Of a stretch of 64,000 nucleotides of DNA, positions 53,624 to 62,445 are shown piece by piece (positions within the stretch are counted from its first letter, which is position 1; every line of letters begins with the position of its first letter). Under the pieces are notes generated by a model. It was not told where the DNA came from, searched no databases, and was given only the letters and a program-made list of their open reading frames with translations. This DNA is from Sphingomonas faeni (lineage in GTDB: Bacteria > Pseudomonadota > Alphaproteobacteria > Sphingomonadales > Sphingomonadaceae). Location: positions 3,677,001 through 3,741,000 of the forward strand of contig NZ_JAUSZF010000001.1 of assembly GCF_030817315.1 (NCBI RefSeq), read 5' to 3'. The translations under genes were made by a program, and so were the position numbers.

Positions 53624-55579
53624 TCATTCCGCGGCGATCGGGTGATTCGTCTTACGGCGCTCCGCCGCCATCGCCGTGACGACCGCGCGCTCCAGCCCGT
53701 TGAGCGTGAAGGGTTTACGCAACACCTCGTGCCCGCCGAACTGCGCGACGTTCACCTCGCCGGCAAACCCGGTGACGAACAGCACCGCGACGTGCGGATA
53801 GAGCGGCGATAGCGCCGCGATCATTTCCGGCCCGGTCTGACGCGGCATCAGCACGTCGGAGATGATCAGCCCGATCTCGGGGTTCGCCGCCAACAGCGCG
53901 GGGGCAGCCAGCGGATCGTCGCACGCGATCGGATGATGACCGATCTCTTCCAGCGCGCCGGTCGTCGCGGCCAGCACGCGCGGATCGTCCTCGACGACCA
54001 AAATCTGCAACGTCTCGGGCATCGGGGGCGCGATCGCTTCGACCACCGCGACCGGCGCGGCCGGCAGGGGGCGTGCCACGAGACCGGCGGCGCGCGGGAA
54101 ATACAGCGTGACCGTCGTCCCTTCGCCCGGTGCGGAGACGATCCCGATCTCGCCCTGCAACTGCTGCACCAGCGCGAATATCTGACTGAGGCCGAGCCCG
54201 GTGCCTTTGCCGACTTCCTTGGTGGTGAAGAACGGCTCGAACACGCGCTCCGCGACGTCCGGCGCCATCCCGCAGCCGTCGTCGCCGACCATGATCGTGA
54301 CGTAATCGCCCGCCGCGCACCGGCCGACCTGTTCCGCCGCCAAGGTCGTCGTGCCCGTCGCGACGGTCAGCGTGCCCCGACCGTTCATCGCGTCGCGCGC
54401 GTTGACCGCGAGGTTCAGGACCGCGTTCTCCAACTGGACACGGTCGGCGCGGACGCACCCGCCGGCCGCATCGTCGCGCACGATGACCGTGATCGCATCG
54501 CCCAAGGTGCGGTCGAGAAGGTCCGACATCCCGGCAACCAGTGCGGCGGCGTCGATCGTCTCGGCCTTCAGCGCATCCTCGCGGCTGAAGGCGAGCAGCC
54601 GGCGGGTCAGCGCCGCCGCCCGGTTCGCGCCCTCCGTCGCGCTGTCGATATGCCGGCGGACGCTCTTCGGATCGTTCCCCAGGTTGCGCCGCGCGAGTTC
54701 TAGCCCCCCCAGCACCACTGCCAGCATGTTGTTGAAGTCGTGCGCGATCCCGCCGGTCAGCTGGCCGACCGCCTCCATCTTCTGGATCTGGCGCAGTTTC
54801 GCCTCCTGCACGCGCAGTTCGGCGGTGGCGGCGGCGACCGCGGTGGTCAGCTCGTCGGCCCGCTCGCGTTCCAACTCGGCATCGGCCAGCGCGGTCGCGC
54901 GCTCGCCGACCGCGCGGATCGTGAACCAGCCGAGCACGATCGCACCGAGCACGATCAGCACGCCGAATATCGCCAGCACGCGCGCGATCCAGCTGGACCG
55001 TTCGACCGACTTCATCGCCGCCGCGGTCCGTTCGTCGAGCAGCGCGCGCTCGCCCGCGATCAGCGTATCGAGCGTCGTGTTGATCTCGGCGAGCGTCGGC
55101 GATTTCCGCGCCTGGTAATAGCGCGCGAACGCCTGGCCGTTCTTGCCGAAACTCGTGTTGAGCGCCGTCAGCGACAGCTCCCGGCCGCGCGAATCATAGG
55201 CGGCACGGAGGCGGTCGACACGCGGTTGTTGCCCGGGATTGTCGTTGGTGATCCGGTCGAGCCGGTCGATCTGCGTGCCCGCCAGCAGCCACTCGTCGAA
55301 ATAGAGCTGCCCCAATTGCTTGTCGCCACTGATCACATAGCGGCCCAGCGACGCCTCCGACCGCGCGATCGTGCCCGACAGCGTGCGGGCAAGGATCATC
55401 ACGTCGTAGCTGTGCGCCTGCAGTTCGAGCGCGCGATCACGCTGGCGATTGGCGTGGCCGAGCGTCACGATCAGCGCGACTAGCACCGCCGTACCGAGCA
55501 GGCCCATGACGACCAGCATCGCGATGCGCCATCTTGCCCCGCCCACCTGGACCGCAGTCTCGACCTCGTCTCGCGTCAC
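53624..55579 (-). CDS. Hybrid sensor histidine kinase/response regulator
   Basis: A 651-residue membrane sensor. TM1 is at residues 18-40 and TM2 at about 198-220, enclosing a periplasmic helical CHASE3-like domain. A coiled coil (230-268) leads to HisKA with H280 in GQLTGGIAHDFNNMLAV; HATPase_c has N-box LNLAVNARDAM near 388 and G-boxes DDGCGM and GKGTGLGLS; the C-terminal receiver has ILVVEDDPRV near 526 and phosphoacceptor D575 in LIISDVLMP. No response-regulator gene is adjacent, so the signal and output are unknown. It stands alone between lptF and the sphingolipid operon. Confidence 0.92.
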   Translation of the reverse strand: MTRDEVETAVQVGGARWRIAMLVVMGLLGTAVLVALIVTLGHANRQRDRALELQAHSYDVMILARTLSGTIARSEASLGRYVISGDKQLGQLYFDEWLLAGTQIDRLDRITNDNPGQQPRVDRLRAAYDSRGRELSLTALNTSFGKNGQAFARYYQARKSPTLAEINTTLDTLIAGERALLDERTAAAMKSVERSSWIARVLAIFGVLIVLGAIVLGWFTIRAVGERATALADAELERERADELTTAVAAATAELRVQEAKLRQIQKMEAVGQLTGGIAHDFNNMLAVVLGGLELARRNLGNDPKSVRRHIDSATEGANRAAALTRRLLAFSREDALKAETIDAAALVAGMSDLLDRTLGDAITVIVRDDAAGGCVRADRVQLENAVLNLAVNARDAMNGRGTLTVATGTTTLAAEQVGRCAAGDYVTIMVGDDGCGMAPDVAERVFEPFFTTKEVGKGTGLGLSQIFALVQQLQGEIGIVSAPGEGTTVTLYFPRAAGLVARPLPAAPVAVVEAIAPPMPETLQILVVEDDPRVLAATTGALEEIGHHPIACDDPLAAPALLAANPEIGLIISDVLMPRQTGPEMIAALSPLYPHVAVLFVTGFAGEVNVAQFGGHEVLRKPFTLNGLERAVVTAMAAERRKTNHPIAAE

Positions 55580-55630
55580 GGCGCCATCCTAACGCGTCGT
55601 TGCCCCCGCGCAATGACTTCGATTTCTGGC

Positions 55631-55712
55631 CGTCATCCTGACGAAAGTCAGGACCCAGAGCCAAGCACCGCGGCGTTCGTAACCCTGGGTCCTGACTTTC
55701 GTCAGGATGACG
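55631..55712. repeat. REPIN-like repeat, family C (copy 3)
   Basis: Arms CGTCATCCTGACGAAAGTCA and TGACTTTCGTCAGGATGACG, inner GGACCCAGAG/CTGGGTCC, between the spt stop and the histidine kinase start. The right arm is identical to the copy at 48911. Confidence 0.92.
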
Positions 55713-55752
55713 AGGTTCCCGGACGAGACTTACGCCCGGACCGTTAGCCGGC

Positions 55753-57015
55753 TTAGCCGATCACGCCCACGGAACGGCCCGCGGCCTCGAACATCGCTAG
55801 GATCGTCGTGATCTGCTCGTCGGTATGCTCCGCGCACAGCGAGCAGCGCAGCAGGAACGTGCCCGCAGGCGTCGCCGGCGGGCGCGCCATGTTCACGTAC
55901 AGCCCGCCCTCTAGCAGCGACTGCCAGATCGCGATCGCCTGTTCCTGGTCGGTAAGAATGACCGCGATGATCGCCGAATCCGACGTCTCCGTACCGAGCT
56001 TGAACCCCATCGCCTTCAGCCCGCCGTGCAGCCGCCGCGCGTTCTTCCAGAGCTGCGCGCGCTTGTCGTGCGCGGTCATCAGTTTGCGGATCGACGTCGC
56101 TGCGGTCGCCACCACTGACGGCGGCAGCGAGGCGGTGAAGATGTACGAGCGGCAGGCGAACCGCACCATCTCGAACTTCGGGTGGTTCGACACGACGAAC
56201 CCGCCGACAGTGCCGACCGACTTCGAGAAGGTGCCGACCACGAAATCGACCTCGTCGGTCAGCCCCATCTCCTCGTACACGCCGCGCCCGTTGGGGCCGA
56301 AAAAGCCCATCGAATGCGCCTCGTCGACCAGCACCATGCAGCCATGCTTTTTGGCGACCGCGACCATCTCCTTCAGCGGGGCGATGTCGCCGAGCATCGA
56401 ATAGACGCCTTCGAGCACCACCAGCTTGCCGGCTTCCTTGGGCAGGCGACCGAGCCGCTTGTCGAGATCGGTCACGTCGTTGTGACGGAATCGGACGATC
56501 TCGGCGTTGCCCTGCTTGCAGCCGTCGTAGATCGAGGCGTGGCTGTCGGCGTCGAGGATGACGTATTCGCCCTTGCCGGCGAGCGTTGAGATGATCCCGA
56601 GATTGGCCATGTACCCGGTCGAGAACACGATCGCGCCGGTCATGTCGTAGAATTCGCGCAGAGCCTGTTCGACGTCGATATGATCGTGGAACGTGCCGTT
56701 GAGCATCCGGCTGCCGTTGGTGCCCGACCCGAACGCGTCGAGCGCGTCCTTGCCCGCCTGGATGACGTCGGGGTCGAAGGTCATGCCCATATAGTTGTAG
56801 GTGCCGAGCAGGATCGTGTCCTTGCCGCGGATCACCGCCTGGGTCGGGCCCTTAACCTCGTCCATCACGATCGCGAACGGATTGCGCACGCCGCTGGCGA
56901 TCAGCGCCTCGCGTTCGGCGATCAGCGCGTCGAATTTCGACATGAGATCGCGTTCCGGCGCGACCTCGGGGGCATCGACGGGGAGGGCGTGGGCGGTGGT
57001 GGCGGCTTCGGTCAT
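55753..57015 (-). CDS. spt: Serine palmitoyltransferase
   Basis: A 420-residue PLP enzyme of the alpha-oxoamine synthase family that condenses serine with palmitoyl thioester to 3-ketosphinganine, the first step of sphingolipid synthesis. Length and key residues match the S. paucimobilis enzyme: H159 (DADSHA), D231 and H234 (VDEAHSMGFFG), PLP lysine K265 (GTFSKSVGT) and R378 (MARPPATPAGT). Cytoplasmic, without membrane segments, as expected for bacterial homodimeric SPT. The ATG at 57015 (MTEAATTAHALP) is the family start. It follows the acyl carrier protein gene after 136 bases, with a family H repeat between. Confidence 0.97.
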   Translation of the reverse strand: MTEAATTAHALPVDAPEVAPERDLMSKFDALIAEREALIASGVRNPFAIVMDEVKGPTQAVIRGKDTILLGTYNYMGMTFDPDVIQAGKDALDAFGSGTNGSRMLNGTFHDHIDVEQALREFYDMTGAIVFSTGYMANLGIISTLAGKGEYVILDADSHASIYDGCKQGNAEIVRFRHNDVTDLDKRLGRLPKEAGKLVVLEGVYSMLGDIAPLKEMVAVAKKHGCMVLVDEAHSMGFFGPNGRGVYEEMGLTDEVDFVVGTFSKSVGTVGGFVVSNHPKFEMVRFACRSYIFTASLPPSVVATAATSIRKLMTAHDKRAQLWKNARRLHGGLKAMGFKLGTETSDSAIIAVILTDQEQAIAIWQSLLEGGLYVNMARPPATPAGTFLLRCSLCAEHTDEQITTILAMFEAAGRSVGVIG

Positions 57016-57059
57016 GCTAATGATTCCATGAAGTTGGAATGTATCCCGATCCCCAACCA

Positions 57060-57131
57060 CCCCGTTCGCCCTGAGCGAAGTCGAAGGGTGGCCCCTGGGG
57101 CACGGCTTCAACTGCGCTCAGCCCGAACGGG
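57060..57131. repeat. Palindromic repeat, family H (copy 2)
   Basis: Arms CCCCGTTCGCCCTGAGCGAA and TGCGCTCAGCCCGAACGGGG between the acyl carrier protein and spt genes. The copy near 37803 shares both arms. Confidence 0.85.
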
Positions 57132-57151
57132 GGGCGGGGCCTTGGGCTTGC

Positions 57152-57397
57152 TCAGGCGGCCTTCAACTTCGCGACCGCGTCGACCAGCTGGCCGACCGTC
57201 TCGATCTCGGCCTGCATGTTCATCGTGATGATGATGTCGAATTCGTCCTCGATCGCGGCGACGAAATCCATGACCGTCAGGCTGTCCCACTCCAGGTCGC
57301 CCTGGAACGTCGTCGCATCGGTCAGCGCCACGCCTTTCTTGTTGAACGGCTCGATCTGCGCGGTGATGGTGTCGTAGATCTGCTGGCGGTCGCTCAT
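57152..57397 (-). CDS. Acyl carrier protein of the sphingolipid operon
   Basis: An 81-residue acyl carrier protein. The phosphopantetheine serine is S39 in GDLEWDSLTVMDFV, with acidic helices around it (VAAIEDEFDIIITM). Placed just upstream of spt, it probably presents the fatty acyl group to serine palmitoyltransferase in place of CoA, as proposed for the SPT-linked ACP of Caulobacter. The ATG at 57397 (MSDRQQIYD) is chosen over 57421 because AGGATT precedes it and the ACP fold starts there. It follows the SDR gene by 60 bases. Confidence 0.9.
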   Translation of the reverse strand: MSDRQQIYDTITAQIEPFNKKGVALTDATTFQGDLEWDSLTVMDFVAAIEDEFDIIITMNMQAEIETVGQLVDAVAKLKAA

Positions 57398-57457
57398 TAT
57401 AATCCTTCCGGGTGTCGCCACGCATATCTGACAGGAAATTGCGGCGGCTTTTCGGCG

Positions 57458-58369
57458 CTATAGCAGCCCGGCGGCGCGATACCACGCCGCGGTTTGCGCA
57501 AGCGCGTGCGGCGTCGGGACGGAGGGCGTCCAGAGCGCGGCGGGCGGCGGCTTGTGCGACACCCAGTCGGGGTGGCAAAAATAGCTGACCCGGTCGCGCG
57601 TGAGCTTGGCCCTGCGGCGGCGGACGAGACGGTCGACGGCGGATGCGAGCTTCAGGAGGGGGCGGGGGGTCGAGAACACCTTGACTGGCTTGCCGACCGC
57701 CCCGTTCACCGCCGTGCCGATCGCGCGTGCGAAATCGCGGTTGTCCCAGCCGTTCGGCCCGCCGTCATCGGGCTCCATGATCGACGGCGCGTCGGCGCTC
57801 TCGGCGAGTGCGAGCAGCAGCGCGGTGAGATCCTCGACGTACAATAGCGAAACGCGCGTGCCGGACGGGGGCATCGGCACAAAGCCCGACCGCGCGGCCT
57901 TAAAGACGTCGAGCAGTTCAAGATCACGCGGGCCGAAGATCGCGGGCGGGCGGACGATCGTCCAGTCCAACCCCGATGTCTGCACGCGCGTTTCCGCCTC
58001 GGCCTTCGACCAGCCATAATTCGACAGTGTCGGCTCGCGCGCGGCGAGCGAGGAGACATGGACGAAGCGGCGGATGCCGGCGGCCCGCGTCGCCTGAAGG
58101 ATGCCTTCGGTGCCGGCGACATTGCCCTTGCCGAAGCCCGCGCGGTCGGGCGCGTTGACGACACCGGCGACGTGGATGACGACGTCGGCGCCTTCGACCA
58201 GCGTCGCGAGGCTCTTCGGCCGATCGAGCGCGCCTTCGATCCAGGTCACGCCGATGCGCTTCGCCTGCGGTTTCCGGGCAAGCGCGCGAACGGTGTGCCC
58301 CGTCTCGAGCGCATGATCGATCAGGTGGCTGCCGACGAACCCGGTACCTCCGGTGATGGCCAGGATCAT
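57458..58369 (-). CDS. NAD(P)-dependent epimerase/dehydratase-type SDR, probable 3-ketosphinganine reductase
   Basis: A 303-residue extended short-chain dehydrogenase. Cofactor motif GGTGFVGSHL at residues 7-16; catalytic Tyr and Lys in SNYGWSKAEAE near residue 118, with VHVSSLAA before it. In Caulobacter an epimerase-type SDR beside spt (CerR) reduces 3-ketosphinganine. The same gene order here (SDR, ACP, spt) makes this the likely role, although substrate cannot be proved from sequence. First gene of the three-gene operon. Confidence 0.85.
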   Translation of the reverse strand: MILAITGGTGFVGSHLIDHALETGHTVRALARKPQAKRIGVTWIEGALDRPKSLATLVEGADVVIHVAGVVNAPDRAGFGKGNVAGTEGILQATRAAGIRRFVHVSSLAAREPTLSNYGWSKAEAETRVQTSGLDWTIVRPPAIFGPRDLELLDVFKAARSGFVPMPPSGTRVSLLYVEDLTALLLALAESADAPSIMEPDDGGPNGWDNRDFARAIGTAVNGAVGKPVKVFSTPRPLLKLASAVDRLVRRRRAKLTRDRVSYFCHPDWVSHKPPPAALWTPSVPTPHALAQTAAWYRAAGLL

Positions 58370-58392
58370 GACGGCGTCCCCGAGGTAAAAGC

Positions 58393-58450
58393 TTGTTCAC
58401 CCGCGAAGGCGGGTGCCCAGACTGGACACCCGCCTTCGCGGGTGAACAAG
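58393..58450. repeat. REPIN-like repeat, family A (copy 4)
   Basis: Arms TTGTTCACCCGCGAAGGCGG and CCGCCTTCGCGGGTGAACAA around CCCAGACTGG, between proB and the SDR gene. Confidence 0.9.
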
Positions 58451-58460
58451 ACGCGGCCGG

Positions 58461-59558
58461 TCATATGAGCGCCAGATGATTGCGGTGCACGAGCGCCGAC
58501 CGGGGCGCGTAACCAAGGATCGCCGCATGATCGTCACTATGGCGACCAAGCAGCCGCGCGGTATCCGCTGCATCATATTCGGCGAGGCCGCGCGCAACCG
58601 TCCCGTTCGGCCCCTCGATCGTCACGAGATCGCCACGCGTGAACCCGCCGTCGATCCGAGTCGCGCCAGTGGCGAGCAAACTCCGCCCCTGTCCAAGCGC
58701 TGCCGCAGCGCCCGCATCGACATGGATCGCACCCTTCGCGGTCAGCCCACCCGCCAGCCAAGCCTTCCGCGCGGACGCGGTGCGTTCGGCGGTGAAGATC
58801 GTATGGCGGGCAGGGGTGGAGAGCGGATGCTCGATCCGCCCCGACGCTATCGCCAGCGGAATGCCCGCACCGGTCGCGATCCGCGCGGCGGCGATCTTCG
58901 AGGCCATACCGCCCGAGCCCATGCCGGAACCCGACCCGTCGTCCGCCATCCCCGCGACCGCGTCGATCTGCGGTACGCTGGCGATATGAGTAGCGGACGG
59001 ATCAGTATGCGGGTTCGCGGTGTAGAGCCCATCGACGTCGGACAGCAGGATCACGCCCTGCGCTCCGGCCGCCTGCGCGACGCGGGCGGCGAGACGGTCG
59101 TTGTCGCCGAACCGGATTTCCTCGGTCGCGACGCTGTCGTTCTCGTTGATGACCGGTACCACCTTGAGCGACAACAGCCGGTTGAGCGTCGCTGCGGCGT
59201 TGAGATACCGCCGCCGGTCTTCGAGATCGTCGAGCGTGACGAGCATCTGCGCCGCGTTCAGCCCCCGCGCGGCGAGGAGTTCTGCCCAGACTTGGCTGAG
59301 CGCAATCTGGCCGGTAGCGGCTGCGGCCTGCGCGTCTTCGAGGCTGGCGCGGCCACCCTTTGGAAGTCCAAGCCGGCGTGCGCCCAAGGCAATCGCGCCA
59401 GACGATACGATCGCAACCTGCTGTCCCTCGCCAGTCCGGGCGGCGATGTCGGCAACCAGGCCAGCCAGCCACTCCCGCCGAACGCTCCCATCGGGATCGA
59501 CTAGCAACGCCGACCCGATCTTCACGATCAGCCTTGCGCAAGACGAAGGTGGAAACAT
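58461..59558 (-). CDS. proB: Glutamate 5-kinase
   Basis: A 365-residue kinase that makes gamma-glutamyl phosphate, the first step of proline synthesis. The amino-acid-kinase domain (residues about 8-255) has VKIGSALLVD, IVSSGAIALG, VPVINENDSVATEEIRFGDNDRLAARVA and GGMASKIAAARIA; a C-terminal PUA domain follows (GAIHVDAGAAAALGQGRSLLATG). The ATG at 59558, with GGGAG five bases upstream, is preferred over the adjacent GTG. proA is not in the window. It lies downstream of obg on the same strand. Confidence 0.95.
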   Translation of the reverse strand: MFPPSSCARLIVKIGSALLVDPDGSVRREWLAGLVADIAARTGEGQQVAIVSSGAIALGARRLGLPKGGRASLEDAQAAAATGQIALSQVWAELLAARGLNAAQMLVTLDDLEDRRRYLNAAATLNRLLSLKVVPVINENDSVATEEIRFGDNDRLAARVAQAAGAQGVILLSDVDGLYTANPHTDPSATHIASVPQIDAVAGMADDGSGSGMGSGGMASKIAAARIATGAGIPLAIASGRIEHPLSTPARHTIFTAERTASARKAWLAGGLTAKGAIHVDAGAAAALGQGRSLLATGATRIDGGFTRGDLVTIEGPNGTVARGLAEYDAADTARLLGRHSDDHAAILGYAPRSALVHRNHLALI

Positions 59559-59564
59559 CACTGC

Positions 59565-59665
59565 TCCCTCTCCCCTACGGGGAGAGGGCCGGGGTGAGGG
59601 GCGGCCACGAACGGGACCGCCTGGAACAGCCCCTCACCCAACCCTCTCCCCGCAGGGGAGAGGGC
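59565..59665. repeat. REPIN-like repeat, family F (copy 4)
   Basis: Arms CTCCCTCTCCCCTACGGGGA and CCTCTCCCCGCAGGGGAGAG with inner GGGGTGAGGGG/CCCCTCACCC, in the obg-proB gap. Confidence 0.85.
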
Positions 59666-59676
59666 TAAGACGGCGC

Positions 59677-60723
59677 CTACAGCGGCGACCATGCGACCGG
59701 CACTTCGCCTTCTTCAAGTTCCTTCGCCGCGCCCGGAGCCGGCCCGATCGCCTCGATCAGCTGGTCGAGCACCGCCTCGATACCAGCGCCGCTCGCCCCC
59801 GAAATCGCCATCACCTCAGCGCCACTAGCTTCCGCCAGCTCCGCCGACAGCGCCGCGATCAGTTCCGGATCGAGCATGTCGATCTTGTTCAGCGCGACGA
59901 TCACCTTCTTGTCGGTGAGCCCCTCGCCGTAATTCTCCAGCTCGTCGCGAACGATCCGGTACGATTCGGCCACGTCGCGGTCGTTCGCATCGACCAGATG
60001 CAACAGCACCCGGCACCGCTCGATATGCCCGAGGAACCGGTCGCCGATGCCCGCACCCTCGGCCGCGCCCTGGATCAGCCCCGGAATATCCGCGACCACG
60101 AATTCGCGCTGCTTGTGGCGCACCACGCCTAGCTGCGGCCGCGTGGTCGTGAAGGCGTATTCGCCGACCTTGGCCTGCGCGTTGGTCACCTGGTTGATGA
60201 AGGTCGACTTGCCCGCATTCGGCAGCCCGACCAGACCCGCATCGGCGAGCAGCTTCAGCCGCAGCCAGACCCACGCTTCGCCGAACGGCCAGCCGGTGCC
60301 GTGCTGGCGCGGGGTACGGTTGGTCGAGGTCTTGTAGCTCGCATTGCCGCGCCCGCCGTCGCCGCCGCGGAACAGCACTTCGCGCTGGCCGACTTCGGTG
60401 AAGTCGATCAGCACCTCTTCCTTGTCCTCCGACAGCACCTGCGTACCGAGCGGAACGCGGATGACGAGGTCCTTGCCGCCCGCGCCGGTGCGGTTCGAGC
60501 CCGACCCGCCCGAGCCGCGTGGCGCGCGGAAATGCTGCGTGTAGCGGAAGTCGATCAGCGTGTTCAGGCCGGCGATGCATTCGAACACGATGTCGCCGCC
60601 CTTGCCGCCATTGCCCCCGTCGGGGCCGCCATATTCGATATATTTCTCGCGGCGGAAGCTGACGGCACCGGGGCCGCCCTCCCCCGAACGTACGTAGATC
60701 TTGGCTTGGTCTAGAAAATGCAT
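59677..60723 (-). CDS. obgE: GTPase Obg/CgtA
   Basis: A 348-residue GTPase involved in 50S subunit assembly and stress response. The Gly-rich Obg fold fills residues 1-158 ([22 protein letters not shown] and [21 protein letters not shown]). The G domain has G1 [11 protein letters not shown] near 167, G2/G3 TTRPQLGVV and DIPGLIQGA, and G4 NKIDML. It lacks the long acidic C-terminal tail of the E. coli protein. In many bacteria obg follows rplU-rpmA; here a GNAT, a PF10118 gene and a TetR gene lie between. Confidence 0.96.
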   Translation of the reverse strand: MHFLDQAKIYVRSGEGGPGAVSFRREKYIEYGGPDGGNGGKGGDIVFECIAGLNTLIDFRYTQHFRAPRGSGGSGSNRTGAGGKDLVIRVPLGTQVLSEDKEEVLIDFTEVGQREVLFRGGDGGRGNASYKTSTNRTPRQHGTGWPFGEAWVWLRLKLLADAGLVGLPNAGKSTFINQVTNAQAKVGEYAFTTTRPQLGVVRHKQREFVVADIPGLIQGAAEGAGIGDRFLGHIERCRVLLHLVDANDRDVAESYRIVRDELENYGEGLTDKKVIVALNKIDMLDPELIAALSAELAEASGAEVMAISGASGAGIEAVLDQLIEAIGPAPGAAKELEEGEVPVAWSPL

Positions 60724-60777
60724 CGCCGCCCCATAGCGAAATTGGCGAAAATCTCCACCCTCTGCGATTCGGGGCTG

Positions 60778-61377
60778 TCAGCAGCGGGCAGGGGCGGCCG
60801 CGTCCTTGCTGGCGAGCAGCGCATCGAGTGCCAGTTCGCGCGCCTTCCCGACCGGCAGCCCGAGCGCGCGCGCCATCGGTGCCCCCATCAGCGCATCGCC
60901 GAGTGCCATCAGCACCAGCGTCAGAGTCTGTTCCTGGATCGGCTGGTCGCCAGGCATGTCGCCCTCCGCGAGCTCGTCGACCAGATCGTGGATCGCGGTC
61001 AGGATCGGGTCGAGCGCATCGGTATTCCCCGATAGGATCATCCAGCTCGCCAGCGCCCCTGCGCCGCCCTTGCCGAACGCGTCGAAGGTCATCTCCACCA
61101 CCTCGCGCGGGTCGAGCTCACCCGCCCGCACGCGCAGCACCGCGGCGCCAATCGTGCCGACGATGTCAGCCGCCATCCGCGTGATCAGCGCAGTATGCAG
61201 CGCCTCCGCCGAGCCGAAATGGTGGAGCAGATTGGCGTGCGTCCGTCCGATCCTCCCGGCGACCGCCTTCAGCGTGACTGCACTGGGGCCGCTCTCGACG
61301 AGCAGGGCGCGTGCAGCCTCGACGGCGGCTTCACGCGATTCGGTAGGGGAGAGTCGCTTGCGCGGTGTTGACGTCAC
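60778..61377 (-). CDS. TetR-family transcriptional regulator
   Basis: A 199-residue regulator. The N-terminal helix-turn-helix is AVTLKAVAGRIGRTHANLLHHFGSAEALHTAL (residues about 35-66); the rest is a helical ligand-binding domain. It is divergent from the PF10118 gene, and the 63-base gap between them holds a perfect inverted repeat, so it probably represses itself and that neighbour. The inducer is unknown. Confidence 0.9.
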   Translation of the reverse strand: MTSTPRKRLSPTESREAAVEAARALLVESGPSAVTLKAVAGRIGRTHANLLHHFGSAEALHTALITRMAADIVGTIGAAVLRVRAGELDPREVVEMTFDAFGKGGAGALASWMILSGNTDALDPILTAIHDLVDELAEGDMPGDQPIQEQTLTLVLMALGDALMGAPMARALGLPVGKARELALDALLASKDAAAPARC

Positions 61378-61393
61378 GGACCGGGGAACCTAT

Positions 61394-61407
61394 TTACATC
61401 AATGTAA
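61394..61407. promoter_or_regulatory. Candidate TetR operator
   Basis: The dyad TTACATCAATGTAA (6-bp perfect arms, 2-bp spacer) lies in the gap between the divergent TetR and PF10118 genes, 17 bases from the TetR start. It is AT-rich against GC-rich surroundings and well placed to control both promoters. Binding is inferred. Confidence 0.6.
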
Positions 61408-61440
61408 GTAACGAGTGTTCATTCCTGTTTGGAGGTTTCC

Positions 61441-62310
61441 GTGGCGAAAGCAACCACGCCTGCCGATCTGACGATCACGCCGCGCGACCGCCGCTTCGGC
61501 CGCGGTGCCGCGATTCGCCGCTGGTGGCTCAACGACGATCCGATCGCGACTGCGTTCTACAACGCGCTGTCGGTGACGTTTCCGAAGGGCGAGGGCTATT
61601 TCGTCGACAGCGTGCGGAAGTTCCGCGAGGGCACGCGGCCCAAGCTCCACGCCCAGATCAACGCCTTCATCAAGCAGGAGGTGATCCACACGCGCGAGCA
61701 CGTCGCGTTCAACCGCCACGTGACCGACCAGGGCTATGACGTCGCGCCGTTGATCGTGGACGTCGACGCGGCACTGGCGCTGACCAAGGGGCGACCCGAA
61801 ATCGCCAGCCTCGCCGCCACCACCGCGCTCGAACATTTCACCGCGATGCTGGCGCACGAACTGATCGCGAACCCGAACCATCTCCGCGGTGGCGACGAGC
61901 AAGCGGCGGCGCTGTGGCTGTGGCATGCGGCGGAGGAGATCGAGCACAAGGGCGTCGCCTACGACACGTGGCTGCATGCGACTCGCGACTGGCCGCGGTT
62001 CACGCGCTGGCGGGTGAAGTCGCTGGTGATGCTGATCACGACGTGGCGGTTCTTCACCGGACGTGCGCGGGGGATGGCGGAACTGCTGCGGCAGGACGGG
62101 CTGACCGGACCGAAGGTGTGGGCGCGGATGGCGTGGTACGCGTTTGGCAATCCGGGGATGGCGCGGAAGGTGGCGGGTGTGTGGGCGGCATATTTCCTGC
62201 CGGGCTTCCATCCGTGGAAGCACGACGACCGCGCGCTGATCGGGCTGGCGGAGAGCGAGTATGAGGCGGCGGTGCTGCCGGTAGCGAAGCGGGGAGTGGT
62301 GATGGCCTGA
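61441..62310 (+). CDS. Predicted metal-dependent hydrolase (PF10118 family)
   Basis: A 289-residue protein of the PF10118 family, annotated as metal-dependent hydrolase by similarity only. Many His and Glu residues suggest a di-metal helical site: KQEVIHTREHVAFNRH near residue 80, ALEHFTAMLAHELI near 125 and WHAAEEIEHKGVAYDTW near 160. The pattern resembles ferritin-like di-iron proteins. The GTG at 61441 is chosen because GGAGG lies five bases before it. Probably controlled by the divergent TetR regulator; substrate unknown. Confidence 0.83.
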   Translation: MAKATTPADLTITPRDRRFGRGAAIRRWWLNDDPIATAFYNALSVTFPKGEGYFVDSVRKFREGTRPKLHAQINAFIKQEVIHTREHVAFNRHVTDQGYDVAPLIVDVDAALALTKGRPEIASLAATTALEHFTAMLAHELIANPNHLRGGDEQAAALWLWHAAEEIEHKGVAYDTWLHATRDWPRFTRWRVKSLVMLITTWRFFTGRARGMAELLRQDGLTGPKVWARMAWYAFGNPGMARKVAGVWAAYFLPGFHPWKHDDRALIGLAESEYEAAVLPVAKRGVVMA

Positions 62311-62336
62311 GCCTCAGGCTCATCCCTCCCCTCGTA

Positions 62337-62415
62337 GTTCTCCCGCGAAGGCGGGAGCCCAGGATACCAAACGACACCGCCCGTGATTCCTGGCTCCCCG
62401 CGTTCGCGGGGGAAC
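62337..62415. repeat. REPIN-like repeat, family A (copy 5, wider middle)
   Basis: Arms GTTCTCCCGCGAAGGCGGGA and TCCCCGCGTTCGCGGGGGAA with inner GCCCAGGA/TCCTGGC, the middle being longer than in other copies. It lies in the convergent gap after the PF10118 gene. Confidence 0.82.
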
Positions 62416-62445
62416 GGCTAAAGGCGGTCGTACTATCAGCACGGC

